Source: Sipunculus nudus
Taxonomy: Eukaryota; Annelida; Sipuncula; Golfingiida; Sipunculidae
Reading direction: 5' to 3'
NCBI GenBank assembly: GCA_026874595.1
Contig: CM049321.1
Coordinates: forward strand, 23,181,979 to 23,245,978
DNA length: 64,000 nucleotides
Shown: piece by piece, positions 41,528-52,199 of the stretch
Layout: each line of letters begins with the position of its first letter
How positions within the stretch are numbered: position 1 is the stretch's first letter
Notes under the pieces: model-generated
Told to the model about the DNA's origin: nothing
The model's database searches: none
What the model saw: only the letters and a program-made list of their open reading frames with translations
Made by a program: the position numbers and the translations under genes

Positions 41528-44130
41528 TTAACATAAATCACATTCAAATGTTGTTTGTGAGTCATCAACCCCGGCACATTCTGTGTGCATCCACGAGAGG
41601 CATTTCTGACACTGAATCCAGTCATCATTCAACGTATCAAGGTAACATTCACGACAGTCTGGACACTTTTCATTTTCTCCAGCATTTACAGAGTTCTTCC
41701 GCAGGTGCCCCTCTTTACGGGATATGTGCTCTCCTTTTTTTTGAAACTTTCCCTTTTCTAATCAATTTCTGATTTTTAGTGCCAGTTTTTCTCACATTAG
41801 CTTTGTTTGACGTTTTCTCATTCCGCGGTTTGACTGTCCGGACAGATTCCGACTTGCTAAGTTTTTTTTTCTTTTTTTTTTGCAGCTTCAATCTGCCGTT
41901 TACACGGTGATGTTGTGATAACTTCCGCATGACATACTTTTCTTTTTCGTGTAGACGTTTGCCTCAAGGCTCTTGGAACTGGAAGCATATCCCGGAAGGA
42001 CTGAGACTTATCTGCATCAATATATGGCTCCTGAGACATACAGTGAGCAGACTCTGATCCTCCACAATTTTGAGGTTCTACAGGTGAGATCTGGTCCTCT
42101 GAAGTGGCAAGTTTCTCTGGTCTTTGAAAGGCAACCATAGGTAAGAGTGGCTTCTCTGAAATACCAGTGGTCTCTGTAACCCGGGGCCCTTTAGGAGACT
42201 CAGGTGAGACAGGATTCTTTGAAGTGACAGAGTTTTTAGACATGCTCTTATCACTAGCGTCTTCAGGTGAGATTTGATTTTCTAAACTGACAGATATCTC
42301 TGGTCTCTCGGAATCAAGGGGACCGGGAGGTGAGAATGAATTCTCTGAATTAGAACTTGCGTCGCTTCTCCTGGTATCCTGAGCGCCGTAAGATGTGTCA
42401 GGGTCTTTTGAAATAGATATCAGCTCTGCTACCCCAGAACCCAGAGGGTCTTCATGTGAGACGAGGTGTTCGAACGCGGCAGGGGTCCCTGGTCCTCCGG
42501 AATCCTGAGGACCTTCGGATGAGACTTGTTTCTCTAGAGTGGAAGGGATCCCTAGTCCTCCGGAATCCTGAGGACCCTCGGGTGAGACTTGTTTCTCTGA
42601 AGTGGCAGGGGCCCCTGGTCCTCCGGAATCCTGAGGACCCTCGGGTGAGACTTGGTTCTCTGAAGTGGCAGGGGTCCCTGGTCCTCCGGAATCCTGAGGA
42701 CCCTCGGGTGGGACTTGGTTCTCAGAAGTGGCAGGGGTCCCTGGTCCTCCAGAATCCTGAGGACCCTCGGGTGAGACTTGGTTCTCTGAGGTGGCAGGAG
42801 TCGCAGGTCCCCTGGAAGCCTGAACATCCAGAGTTGTGCTAGGTTTCTCTAAAATGTCAGATTCCTGTGATTCTCTGTTGTCTGCAGTGATAGGACCATC
42901 TGTGAGTTCAATGGCTATGAAGTCTTCCTCAGAAAAAATATCTGGGTTGAAAGGGTTTATTCCAGATTTTTTAAACCCCGACACGGCATTTTTCACTGTT
43001 TCCGCCCTGCAGTGGCCTTCGGAAAAGAGCTCTGCCACCTGCCATTCAGTCACTACTCTGCCCGGATGGTTGCGCATCCATGTCTGTACTGCGGAGTCAT
43101 AGTGAAGTTAAGACTCTTAAACAATGATACGTCAAGTGGCTGCATCCGATGCGTGCAATGAGAAGGAAGGGATATGACGAGTACATTGTTGGAACGAGCC
43201 ATGTCAATGACAGCTTAGTTTTTGGTGTGACTTGTGTGCCCATCTAAAATGAGCAGTACCTTTGCTCGACGTTGTTTAGGCTGGATTGAATTTAAGAAAT
43301 GGTCAAACCATATCTCAGATAGTCCCTCATTAATCCACCCTGTCTGGTTAGCAACCCCAATGCTATCTGAAGGTCCCTTGTCAATTAGTTTTGGTTTGAA
43401 TCGCACGCGGGGAAAAATTAACATGGGGGGCACAAAACATCCAGCAGCGGAAGCACAAACAACTGCAGTCACAGTTTTCCCCTTTTCAGCACTGGTCAGT
43501 GTACCAACATTTCTTTTCCCCTCTTTGCTAATATCTTGAGAGGGTTTTGACAAACTGTATAACCGGATTCGTCAACGTTAAAGTTATTCTGGGGGGGTAT
43601 TAGGCGCTGTCCTGTTTTAGAAAACAACACGTCTTGTAGTTTCTTGTAAAATATATCCACCTTTTCCTTGTTGAATCCGATAGCCCTTTGCACGTAGACC
43701 GCCTCTGGAGAACGAATTGAATATCGGGGTTACGTCTCAGGAACCCTTTTAGCCAGTCTGGACCTGCCATCTGTTTTTCTTTGTTGAACGGATTGTCTAT
43801 TTGTTTTTTTTTTCTCGCAAAATGAATATACAAGATGCTGAACGTCCTTTATGGTAAGACCAAACAAGCGAGCTTCCATGTCTAGAATTATTTCGGCCAA
43901 CTCTTCTTCCTGTTGTGTGTTTAATACTGTGGGTCGTCCAAACTTCTGTTCAACCCCTTCACCACATATAGCTTTTTTTAAATGCCTTCGTAATGTTTCT
44001 CTCGGAATTCCATGTTCACGACTTGCTTTCTTTTCTGATTTGCGATGAATGATTACGTCACGAACTGCTAATTGGAGGGTGCAAGGGTCCAGTTTCCACG
44101 TTTACTCTGGCTTTTATATCTGCGTACCAT
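41528..44130 (-). pseudogene. pogo/Tigger-type DDE transposase with C-terminal PHD-like finger, broken
   Basis: Cut-and-paste transposase remnant. In order on the minus strand: a psq-type helix-turn-helix (VRDVIIHRKSEKKASREHG, PRETLRRHLKK), then a CENP-B/Tc5-type second DNA-binding part (MAGPDWLKGFLRRNPDI). In the catalytic domain the first Asp is in NFNVDESGYT, the second in LLILDGHTSH, and the third in HRMQPLDVSLFKSL. The pogo signature TEWQVAELF with GFKKSGINPFNPDIF follows. Next come a Pro/Ser/Gly-rich tail with 63-bp tandem repeats and a lysine-rich region. The last part is a Cys/His finger (CPDCRECY, DDWIQCQKCLSWMHTEC, CDLC) ending at a TAA at 41528. A TAA at about 43215 and frameshifts near 43810, 43700, 43090 and 41900 show that it is inactive. 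Confidence 0.8.
42440..42835 (-). repeat. 63-bp coding minisatellite inside the transposase tail
   Basis: Six units start every 63 bp (42470, 42533, 42596, 42659, 42722, 42785). Each encodes a 21-residue PxTSENQVSPEGPQDSGG-type repeat. The period is a multiple of three and the frame is kept, so it arose while the ORF was still translated or very recently. Confidence 0.85.
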
Positions 44131-44767
44131 TCTTCTGAAAAGTGAAATGATTTGTTTGATAAAGCAGTTAGAGTAAACTTTTTTTTTAACTTTCAGATAT
44201 GGAGTTAATTCTTTATTTAATTAAACTGAATTAAAACTTAAGAAAAATGTTTGGAGTTTATGCTTTTTAAAATATGAATTGGAAATAAATGACCCCAGAT
44301 CTGTATAGTTTTGATAAGGTTAGAATCTAAGTAAATTGGTATACATGTGTATATTAAAGTATGATGTTAAAACTGAATTTCAAGTTTATATTAGAGTAAT
44401 CATTTAACAACCAAATAATATTTAATAAATACTCAGATAGGCCTAAATATAATCAACAGCCATTATTTTTCTGTTATCAAAGGGATGGGAGTCAAAACAC
44501 CATATACTAACAAACTTATTTCATCCAAATAATCTTAAAACAAAACAAATTCAATTGATAATACACTTCTAAGTTCGCTTTAAAATACGAATTACCACCA
44601 ACTGATATAGTTATACCGGGCCCCGTTGAATGTTTAGATTCCTGTCAATAACAGTTTCAATACACACACACAGTGGCATCAATTTATCATCAAATATTGA
44701 GGTGATGACTCACAGGCATGCGAGGGCAATCAAAGTTCGGATACCTTTTTTTTTATTTCAAACACAC

Positions 44768-44769
<2 letters not shown>

Positions 44770-44820
<51 letters not shown>

Positions 44821-44955
44821 GTGTTACAAATTTCAAATATAAAACATTTTGAAAAAGACTTAGAAAATAAGGTATTATGGCAAATATATATATCTGTGTC
44901 ACAAATTTCAGATATATAACATTTGGAAAAAGATTTAGAAAATAAGGTATTATGT
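44770..44955. repeat. (AT)n microsatellite and 74-bp tandem duplication
   Basis: AT run to 44818, then TCTGTGTTACAAATTTCA...AAAATAAGGTATTATG twice (44818-44880 and 44892-44954). Confidence 0.7.
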
Positions 44956-45160
44956 TGACAGTACAACTTGATTCTAGACCAGGCTTAGATATAAAATATT
45001 TCAAAGTATACTCAGAAATGGAACAAAATTCTGATAATTAATACATTCCATGACCAATATACAAGTAATATTCTCTGAACTGACCATTCCCCTTTGCTAA
45101 AAAGTGGGGAAATATGTACCCCCAGCCCCTGTATTTACGCCCCTGTACACACGGATACAC

Positions 45161-45194
<34 letters not shown>

Positions 45195-45824
45195 GCATTT
45201 TAATTTAAAATATTTATTTAAATAAACTGAAAGAATATCACTAATTGCAGTGCCATGAGACCGCTCAGGTTGAAGTGTATAACTTATATTTACAGTTTTC
45301 ACATTGTGTGGGCCCTGTGGGGCAATTCGGGCACCCACGAAATTATATGGGTAATATGAGTACACATGCCCAAATTACCCCAAGATAGACATGCTCGTAT
45401 TCCCAATCCTTGTATACTTGACATTGATCGAGAGGTCACACACATTGTCACAGTTTCATCCATTATCACTCACTCATAAATAAAAATAATACTCCATGGG
45501 TCAGCCAAAACAAATATTTTGGAAATCGAGTCAATTATGTATCCTCACTGACACTGCGAACTTAGATAGACATTTTTGTTAAATGTACACTAAACTTTTT
45601 TTAAATGATTTTACCTTCTCAAATATGCTGGCGTCTTGTCTGATTCGTTCTTCAGCCTCATTGTGACTTTTTTCATGACAATCCAACAGGGGGCAGCACA
45701 TTTTAGTGGTCTAGAAATATTTACACGGGTGTTGTCATATTTCCCATATGCTCATATTACCCCTATGTACCGGAAAGAAATGTGCTTGCAAGCTGTTTTT
45801 GCTTTTCTTGAGTTTCTTGCTTTC

Positions 45825-45826
<2 letters not shown>

Positions 45827-45899
<73 letters not shown>

Positions 45900-45904
45900 T
45901 ATAT
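45827..45904. repeat. (AT)n microsatellite
   Basis: About 75 bp of AT dinucleotides at the right margin of the pogo-like element. Confidence 0.95.
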
Positions 45905-45910
45905 ATTACA

Positions 45911-47049
45911 ATGCATGCTTTGATCAAAATAGAAGATGTGTTTCATCATTATTCTTAAAAAAAGTAAAAATAGAAGATCCGCACATTTAATAAAAAAAAC
46001 ACGCGATGTAGTGAACCACTTGAAAAGCTGAGGTTATTAGTCAGCTTTACTACGAGTTATTATGACACTTAAAACTTCTTACTAGACATAACCAGATACG
46101 TATTTGGCCATGATGACAAAACCGTTATTACATAGCAATGGGCCACGTAAAAGGTCCCATCTACATATGTGAAACAACAGATGTGAATGGAAATATAACA
46201 TGCATCCCATGAAAAAATACAGGCAAGCACGAAAGAAAATCTAAGCTTGAAACGGTGCGTTCCCCCCATCTGTTTATATGTAAAAAGGTGTGGGAGGGAT
46301 GTTGAATAATGTACATCCTGCAAGTTATGTGTAGTTGATATTTTTTACTGTTATTGTGACTATATTTAGTTCATTATGAATTATGAATGGTGTTCATGGA
46401 AACCAGTAAATGAACTTAACAAGGAAAAAAGTGAACGACCCTTTATTAAAAGTTAAACATAGCCTAATACTGTTTTAGGAAAGAATTGGTCACATGAAAA
46501 ATAAACATTTTTAAATTGAAAAATATGTTTCTTTAGTCGTAAAATTATCATGGCATTACAAAAATACACATAAATCCGCGGCTAATGCATGCTTTAATCA
46601 AATCAGAAGATGTGTTTCATATTATTCTTAAAATATAGTAAAAATAGAAGATCCGCACATTTAATAAAAAGAACACGCGATGTAGTGGACCACTTGAAAA
46701 GCTGAGGTTATGAGTCAGCTTTACTTCGAGTTATAATAAAAATTAACACTTCTTACTTGAAATAACCAGAGACGTATTAGACCATGATGACAGAACCGTT
46801 ATTACATAGCAATAGGCCACGTAAAGGGTCCCATCTACATATGTAAAACAACAGATGTGAATGGAAATATAACATGCAAACGATTACATGTAAACGAACC
46901 TTTATTATAAGTTTAACATAGCCTAATACTGTTTTAGAAAAGAATTGGTCACATGAAAAATAAACATTTTTAAATTGAAAAATATGTTTCTTTAGTCGTA
47001 AAATTATCATGGCATTACACGACAGAAAAATACACATAAACCTACGGCT
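45911..47049. repeat. Tandem duplication, 674-bp unit, second copy with internal deletion
   Basis: Unit 1 is 45911-46584 and unit 2 is 46585-47049. They share GAAGATCCGCACATTTAATAA, ACACGCGATGTAGTG and GGCCACGTAAA-GGTCCCATC. Both end with CTTTAGTCGTAAAATTATCA. Unit 2 lacks about 210 bp (46205-46430 in unit 1). Identity is high, so the event is recent. No gene is seen in either copy. Confidence 0.85.
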
Positions 47050-47394
47050 CTAGCGGATTTACCCCCCCCCCCCCCCCGACAATTCAACCCCCCCCCCCCC
47101 CAAAAAAAAAAATCCAACCCATACTATATACTACCGATACTACGTCGTGATAGGAAAATACGAAATCGTGTCGTATCCACCGTTAGTTAACGTGTACGCT
47201 TGGCTTTAATATGTATAATAGCATGTATCGTATCGTTAGACAATCATCGCGACATCTGTCGTAACGTGAGAAAATATTGTTACAGCTCTAATTGTCTCAT
47301 CGATTAAATTCAAATTACTCATGAATAAACCCGATTCTGTTACTTGTTAATGGAAACATGAAGAAAAAAATTAAACTAGCCATCCGAACTCTCA

Positions 47395-47645
47395 AGGAAT
47401 GCAAGCCTCCGCAATGTTGGGGTCACATGTTTGCATTTACTTATTCTTTACCATATTCCGAGGTTCATTCGTGCATAAGTGACTACATTTTTGAATATTC
47501 CTTGATGACGTTCCTAAATCCGGATCAAGTGCCGGATCCACGCCAAAATCTTATCCATTCTTCCTCGTTAAGAAGTGAACAAACACACAAACACACACAC
47601 ACGAACAGGGATGAACGCATACTCTCCTGGCGAAGGCAATAAAAC
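47395..47645 (+). repeat. Short copy of the dispersed repeat, away from the ACOT genes
   Basis: Has the head GGAATGCAAGCCTCCGC, the middle TTCCTTGATGACGTTCC, an ACACACAC run and the tail CTGGCGAAGGCAATAAA. It joins directly the head and tail pieces that are about 1 kb apart in ACOT copies B and C. This shows those copies are the longer form. Confidence 0.5.
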
Positions 47646-47649
47646 TATG

Positions 47650-48913
47650 GAATAAGTTCCGAATTTATCGCTGAAAAAAGACCAAAACCAGGTCGAGATC
47701 AGTTCTATAATTTAGACGTATTTCCATTTAATTAAAATGCATCTCAAACTTGTTTACATGATGAGTAAAATATATCACATAATAAATTTTACATACTTCT
47801 TGAATAATAGACCTGCATATACTTTCTTTAGGTTTCCTTGAAGCAGAGGCAATGCGCTCTGTTCCAAATGAATTCCAGAATTTCCTCACAAAGAACATTA
47901 ATGCGGAGGAGTACACATTTAAAACATGTACTCATTCAACAGGATACACCCCTATTCCCACTCACATTCCATAAAAATATGTTTACACAGAGCGTTTAAA
48001 CAGGAATTATCTTCAGATAAGTACAGTAAATGCTTCACTTAGAGTCTTTGTTTTCGCTACCCTCGACACTCATGGGTAAATTGGTACTGGTACACCAGGT
48101 AACGCAGAACGAATCACATTCTGGATAGCACCAGAAGTGGATCAGGGGGTGTGTGGAGGGGGGGGGGGGGGTGGATCCAAAAGATCCCAACCTCCTTTTT
48201 TTTCTATCAGCCGTTACCATTTTATAAGGGGTCCAGCCAATTTTTTAGTATTTGGTTGGTTTGTATGCCCCTCAGAAACTATTAAAATCTGTAAGAAAAA
48301 ACAGGTTCTAAAGACCGGAAAGACAATGTGTGCATGAAGTCGAAAGAGACTGACGCCGCCGTGTACAGCTGACTATAAACCAAGCCCTAACTCTTTTTTA
48401 TGTTGTCGTGGCAGCGTGGTGTCCATTTATTTCAACTTTAATAATGCTATTCGATAACAAAGCGGTAGTCGCGAAAGCGGGGTGGTCGATATGCCGGGTT
48501 TCACTGTATATAGCCTACAGGCGACATCCTTTGAGTTTGAAAATTTATTATTAAACTCGTGACACGATGAAAGCACGCAGTCACCGGCCGATTTTAAAGA
48601 GGAGACATCAAGAGCACTCACGGGTGAAATATTAACAAGTAAAACGACATTTGACACGAAAGTGAAAACCGTGTTTATTGCATTACTAAGTGACATACAT
48701 TTACCATTGTGCATTTTAGTTTTAATTATTTAAAATAAACCATGTTTGTTACTTACCTTGTTACATAAGTTGGCCGAGAATGTTTCCTGAAAGAGCGCCC
48801 TTTCAGCCGCCGCAACTTTTTTTTAAGGGTTTCAGATCCCTCCGTTTTCCGGACCTGGGGACCTTTTTTAAGCTTTGTCATTATCCTGGATCCGTCCCTC
48901 CAAAGTCCATAAA
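47650..48913. other. Gene-free stretch with poly-G/poly-C repeat fragments
   Basis: G-run at about 48157-48171 inside GGATC-type repeat sequence, and a related fragment at 48780-48905 (CCGGACCTGGGGACC, GGATCCGTCCCTCC). Nothing codes convincingly. Confidence 0.5.
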
Positions 48914-48990
48914 AATACCGTGGTTGGCGTTTTATTTGCGAAGTTTTACATTTCGCGAAGTAAATGTATCGCGAAAATAAAACCTATATG
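48914..48990. mobile_element. Fragment of the TTCGCGAA-type MITE
   Basis: CCGTGGTTGGCGTTTTATTT followed by TTTCGCGAAG and CGCGAAAATAAAACC, matching both ends of the 375-bp MITE in compressed form. Confidence 0.5.
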
Positions 48991-49121
48991 AATAAGATAT
49001 GTCACATCCATACATGTGATCAGTCATTAACATCACAGCCTCTTTGCTTTGTCGTTAAAGTTATCCGTTCCTGTAGAAAAACATCGGGACGACACAATAA
49101 ATACAATTATGCAGTTTGTTA

Positions 49122-49496
49122 CTGTGGTTGGCTATGTATTCGCGGGGTTTAAATTTCGCGATCTTTACTTCGTTACTGTTTCTCGAGGGTTCCGTTTTCA
49201 CGATCTCACAATACAACAGACCTATACACAACCATTAACATGAGAATTAATTATGTCAAATAGAATGTGCCAATAATCTTATTAACAAAAATATTTTTCG
49301 TTAAAGACAATAATGGGAAAAACCTGATATTTAAAATATCAATCATTGAACATTTTTTATTTAAAATGACCTTTTGTTTTTCATCATTGCCTTCGACGTA
49401 GGGGCCTCTTATTAAAGAAGGTTTTATTTTCGCGATAATTTTCCATTCGCGAATATTGCGAATTTGAAACCCTCGCGAACAATAAGCCACCCACAG
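49122..49496. mobile_element. MITE with TA target site and TTCGCGAA-rich inverted ends
   Basis: Left CTGTGGTTGGCTATGTATTC and the reverse complement of the right end, CTGTGGGTGGCTTATTGTTC, are inverted repeats of about 45 bp. Both continue into TTCGCG..GGGTTT..AATTCGC. TA flanks both sides (49120-49121 and 49497-49498), as in Tc1/mariner-like elements. It is 375 bp and non-coding. Fragments lie at 11105-11515, 30946-31045, 48914-48990 and 61624-61695. Confidence 0.7.
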
Positions 49497-49499
49497 TAT

Positions 49500-51060
49500 A
49501 TGTATTAACCTGTATGTAATTAAAAATTTAACCCCCCAAATATGGAGCCAACAAAAATCTAAGTCTCATTAAACAATGTGCGCACTTGCAGATAATCAAA
49601 CATTTTAAAGTGAAATATGTCAGACAAAGAAAGATTCAGAGCATCCTCTGGCCAACATAAAAAATAGCGTTCTTTTAAAATTCCTATGGCATTCTGGGTG
49701 AGAGTATTATATAACGTTTTCTAAATCATGTTCCTCTCTCACGCAGGACACTTTAAATTCCTTTTCCTGATATAGCATAATCTGTATGCGTTTTGAAACG
49801 GCAAATATACACAGAGGCCTCATTCTATGAATGATGATTTTTTTAATACTTTCCAAATACTAGAATAGTAACATATTCATAATGTTTTTTTTTTTTAGTT
49901 GCTAGGCCAGAAAAAATTCTAGCAACGTCAACTTTGGATAAATTTTATATATTTTATGTAGTGTTATAAAGTGGTAAGTTTTGAAATTCTGGCTCCTGAC
50001 CAAAATAGTGTCGTGATGGCCATATTTTACAGTTGACACGTGTATGATAAAACAGTGTAGGCAAATGCATCAATAAATGATTATGGTTGAAACGCTTTCT
50101 GTCCTAACACAACGCTGAGAAGTTTTGTCAAATACAATGTCTGAAATATTAACATTGTAGCCCGCGTTACACGGACCAACTATGAGTAAACAAAAATTAC
50201 TCCATTGTCTGTGTTTATGCGTTTTGTAGGATTGTTTTATTTACGTTAGAGCCACTGTACATAAGAGCATGGACATTTAAGCATACCCTGTACATTTCAA
50301 CAGAACCTACTGTTGTCTTTTAATCATTTTGGGTAAAACACGGCATATCAAAAGTTTTGTGAGGCCTCATTTTAGTATGAGGTTCTCTTGTTCCAAGGCA
50401 TCGATTAATTAATTTGATGGGAAAATGCGACCAATGGACTTGTGGCTGTTTGTGTCTGCAACAGTAATTCTTTTTGATAGGGGTAAGTATACATTTTATT
50501 CTTGCAATTGCTATTAACCGTTACGACCTGTCATAGATCGACTTTCTTCGCTTTCCTTTGATTCTCATTTATTTCCAATAATATATAAGGAGATGGTAGA
50601 AAAAAAGCGAAAAAATATTATAAATGACATGAATCCGTCGCAGCAAAACGGGAGGAATCGCAAGACCTTTAAGACTTAAAAATCGGACCTCATAAAAGAG
50701 CTGTAACGATGTATTATCTCCCGTGACAATACAGGACATGATTTAGTACTTCTGTCAAACCATAGAATTTGGAACATCGGTACCATTTGTTTGTGACAAA
50801 TTTTCACCATTTGTGCATAGTGGCGTCTATTTATCTTCCAAGGTCGGGGGATGACTCGCACACACAGACACACAGACAAACACACACACACACAAACATA
50901 TTTATATATACACCTTTGTAGCGTCTGCATGATACATTTCAAATATATTACAATTAAGTATAAGGTTAATAAAAAAAAAAAGGAATCATGTTTCCAGTAT
51001 AAATTAATTCTAGGTTTAGATCGAACTTTTATATGGTCACAGGGGCGAACCGAGGATTTA
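49500..51060. other. Gene-free stretch
   Basis: AT-rich sequence with short frames and a small CACACA tract near 50855-50895. I see no supported gene or element here. Confidence 0.5.
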
Positions 51061-51079
51061 GAAAAGGAGGGGTCCAACC

Positions 51080-51480
51080 AAGGAAGACTATTATTATTAT
51101 TATTATTAATTAATTAATACATTTATAAACCGCAACATATCTAAACACGTGTGCTTAATCAAGGCGCTGTACATATACTATAACATTAAACTGAATAAAA
51201 TAGATAAAACATATAAATTAATTATAGGTATCCCGGGGAACACCAGAAACCGCTAAAAAAGCTTTCACAAAAAGATAAGTCGTTAAACTACTCGTTAAAT
51301 AAGTCAGTGTGTCCGAAAAACGAACAATAGGAGTTTTTGTCAAATTCCTGGGGCAACATTTGTAAAAGTCCTTCCATCAAAGGTGGATAAATTTACTGCT
51401 GGCTTAACGAGTATAATAACCGATTAGAAGATCTGAGAGCGCGAGATGGTTGATATATAATGAAGCTAATTCAGTAATGT
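51080..51480. repeat. Dispersed repeat with ATT-repeat start and AAGGCGCTGTACATAT core
   Basis: Starts with (ATT)n/(TTAA)n at 51088-51117. Then come ACCGCAACATATCTAAACAC, CAAGGCGCTGTACATA and, further on, GGGGCAACATTTGTAAAAG. This layout resembles a short dispersed repeat common in invertebrates. It lies just outside the left inverted repeat of the next element. Confidence 0.4.
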
Positions 51481-51610
51481 ATAATATTATAACATATTTG
51501 GTAGGCAATACGCTGACGTATTGGCAACCAGTGTAAATCAATAAATATGGGTGTTATATAGTGAAACATCTTTGTATCGTGTTTAATAGTGAAAGCAAAT
51601 TTGTAATTTC

Positions 51611-51736
51611 GTGTATTATTTTTTTGTTAAAAGCAAAAACTCCCTTGATCTTGAAAGAAGGTATCATAAGCTTCAAGAAAAATTAGGGTGGCATTTTTCT
51701 TAACATTCTAAGGGTATGAAATCCAAGATGGCGTCC
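51611..51736 (+). repeat. Left terminal inverted repeat of the nuclease-bearing element
   Basis: Mirror of 57042-57161. By eye, roughly three quarters of positions match, with small indels. The inner boundary is sharp just after CCAAGATGGC. Confidence 0.7.
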
Positions 51737-52199
51737 ACAATGGCAGCCGCACAAGAATAATGCGATATCTTCGCAAGTACATATGATACAATAACAAGTA
51801 AGGTGTCCAAATATATGTTTTTTTCCGACAAGGAAACTAATGATTATATGCATGATCTACCTGCCAAATTCCAAGATGACCTCAGAAATGATCGCCAAAC
51901 ACCCATAATTGTTCGCTATACCTTTGCAAACATTACCGGGTCAATACGATGTTGTAATTACGAAACCAAATATCACTTGAAATCATGTATTCATCTCAAA
52001 GAATACATAATTAGCAAGTCAACAAATATCCAAATAAAATGAAGCAATCTAATTACTGTACAATCTTGTTAAAGTCATTTAAACACGAAAATACAGTAAG
52101 TTGTACTGAATAAATGCATGTCTTTCAAATAGTAGTTTTTACCAAGGGGCATCAGTTGAGTTAATTGAATGCATGAATGTCATAGAAGATAACACCTCA

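Larger units (their letters stand above)
40993..45763 (-). mobile_element. Probable extent of the pogo/Tigger-like element
   Basis: GTAATATGAGCAT and its reverse complement ATGCTCATATTAC occur at both margins: as an imperfect hairpin at 40993-41030 and again at 45748-45763. A related GGGTAATATGAG is at 45350. These are candidate terminal or subterminal repeats around the transposase gene. The asymmetry and length leave the borders uncertain. Confidence 0.35.

Noticed and set aside
42456-42842. 128-codon plus-strand frame with repeats
   Set aside because: It is the antisense shadow of the 63-bp coding repeats of the pogo transposase.
51803-52042. Plus-strand 79-codon frame inside the nuclease-bearing element
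   Set aside because: It lies in the non-coding left part on the opposite strand and has no motif; it could be real but I cannot support it.
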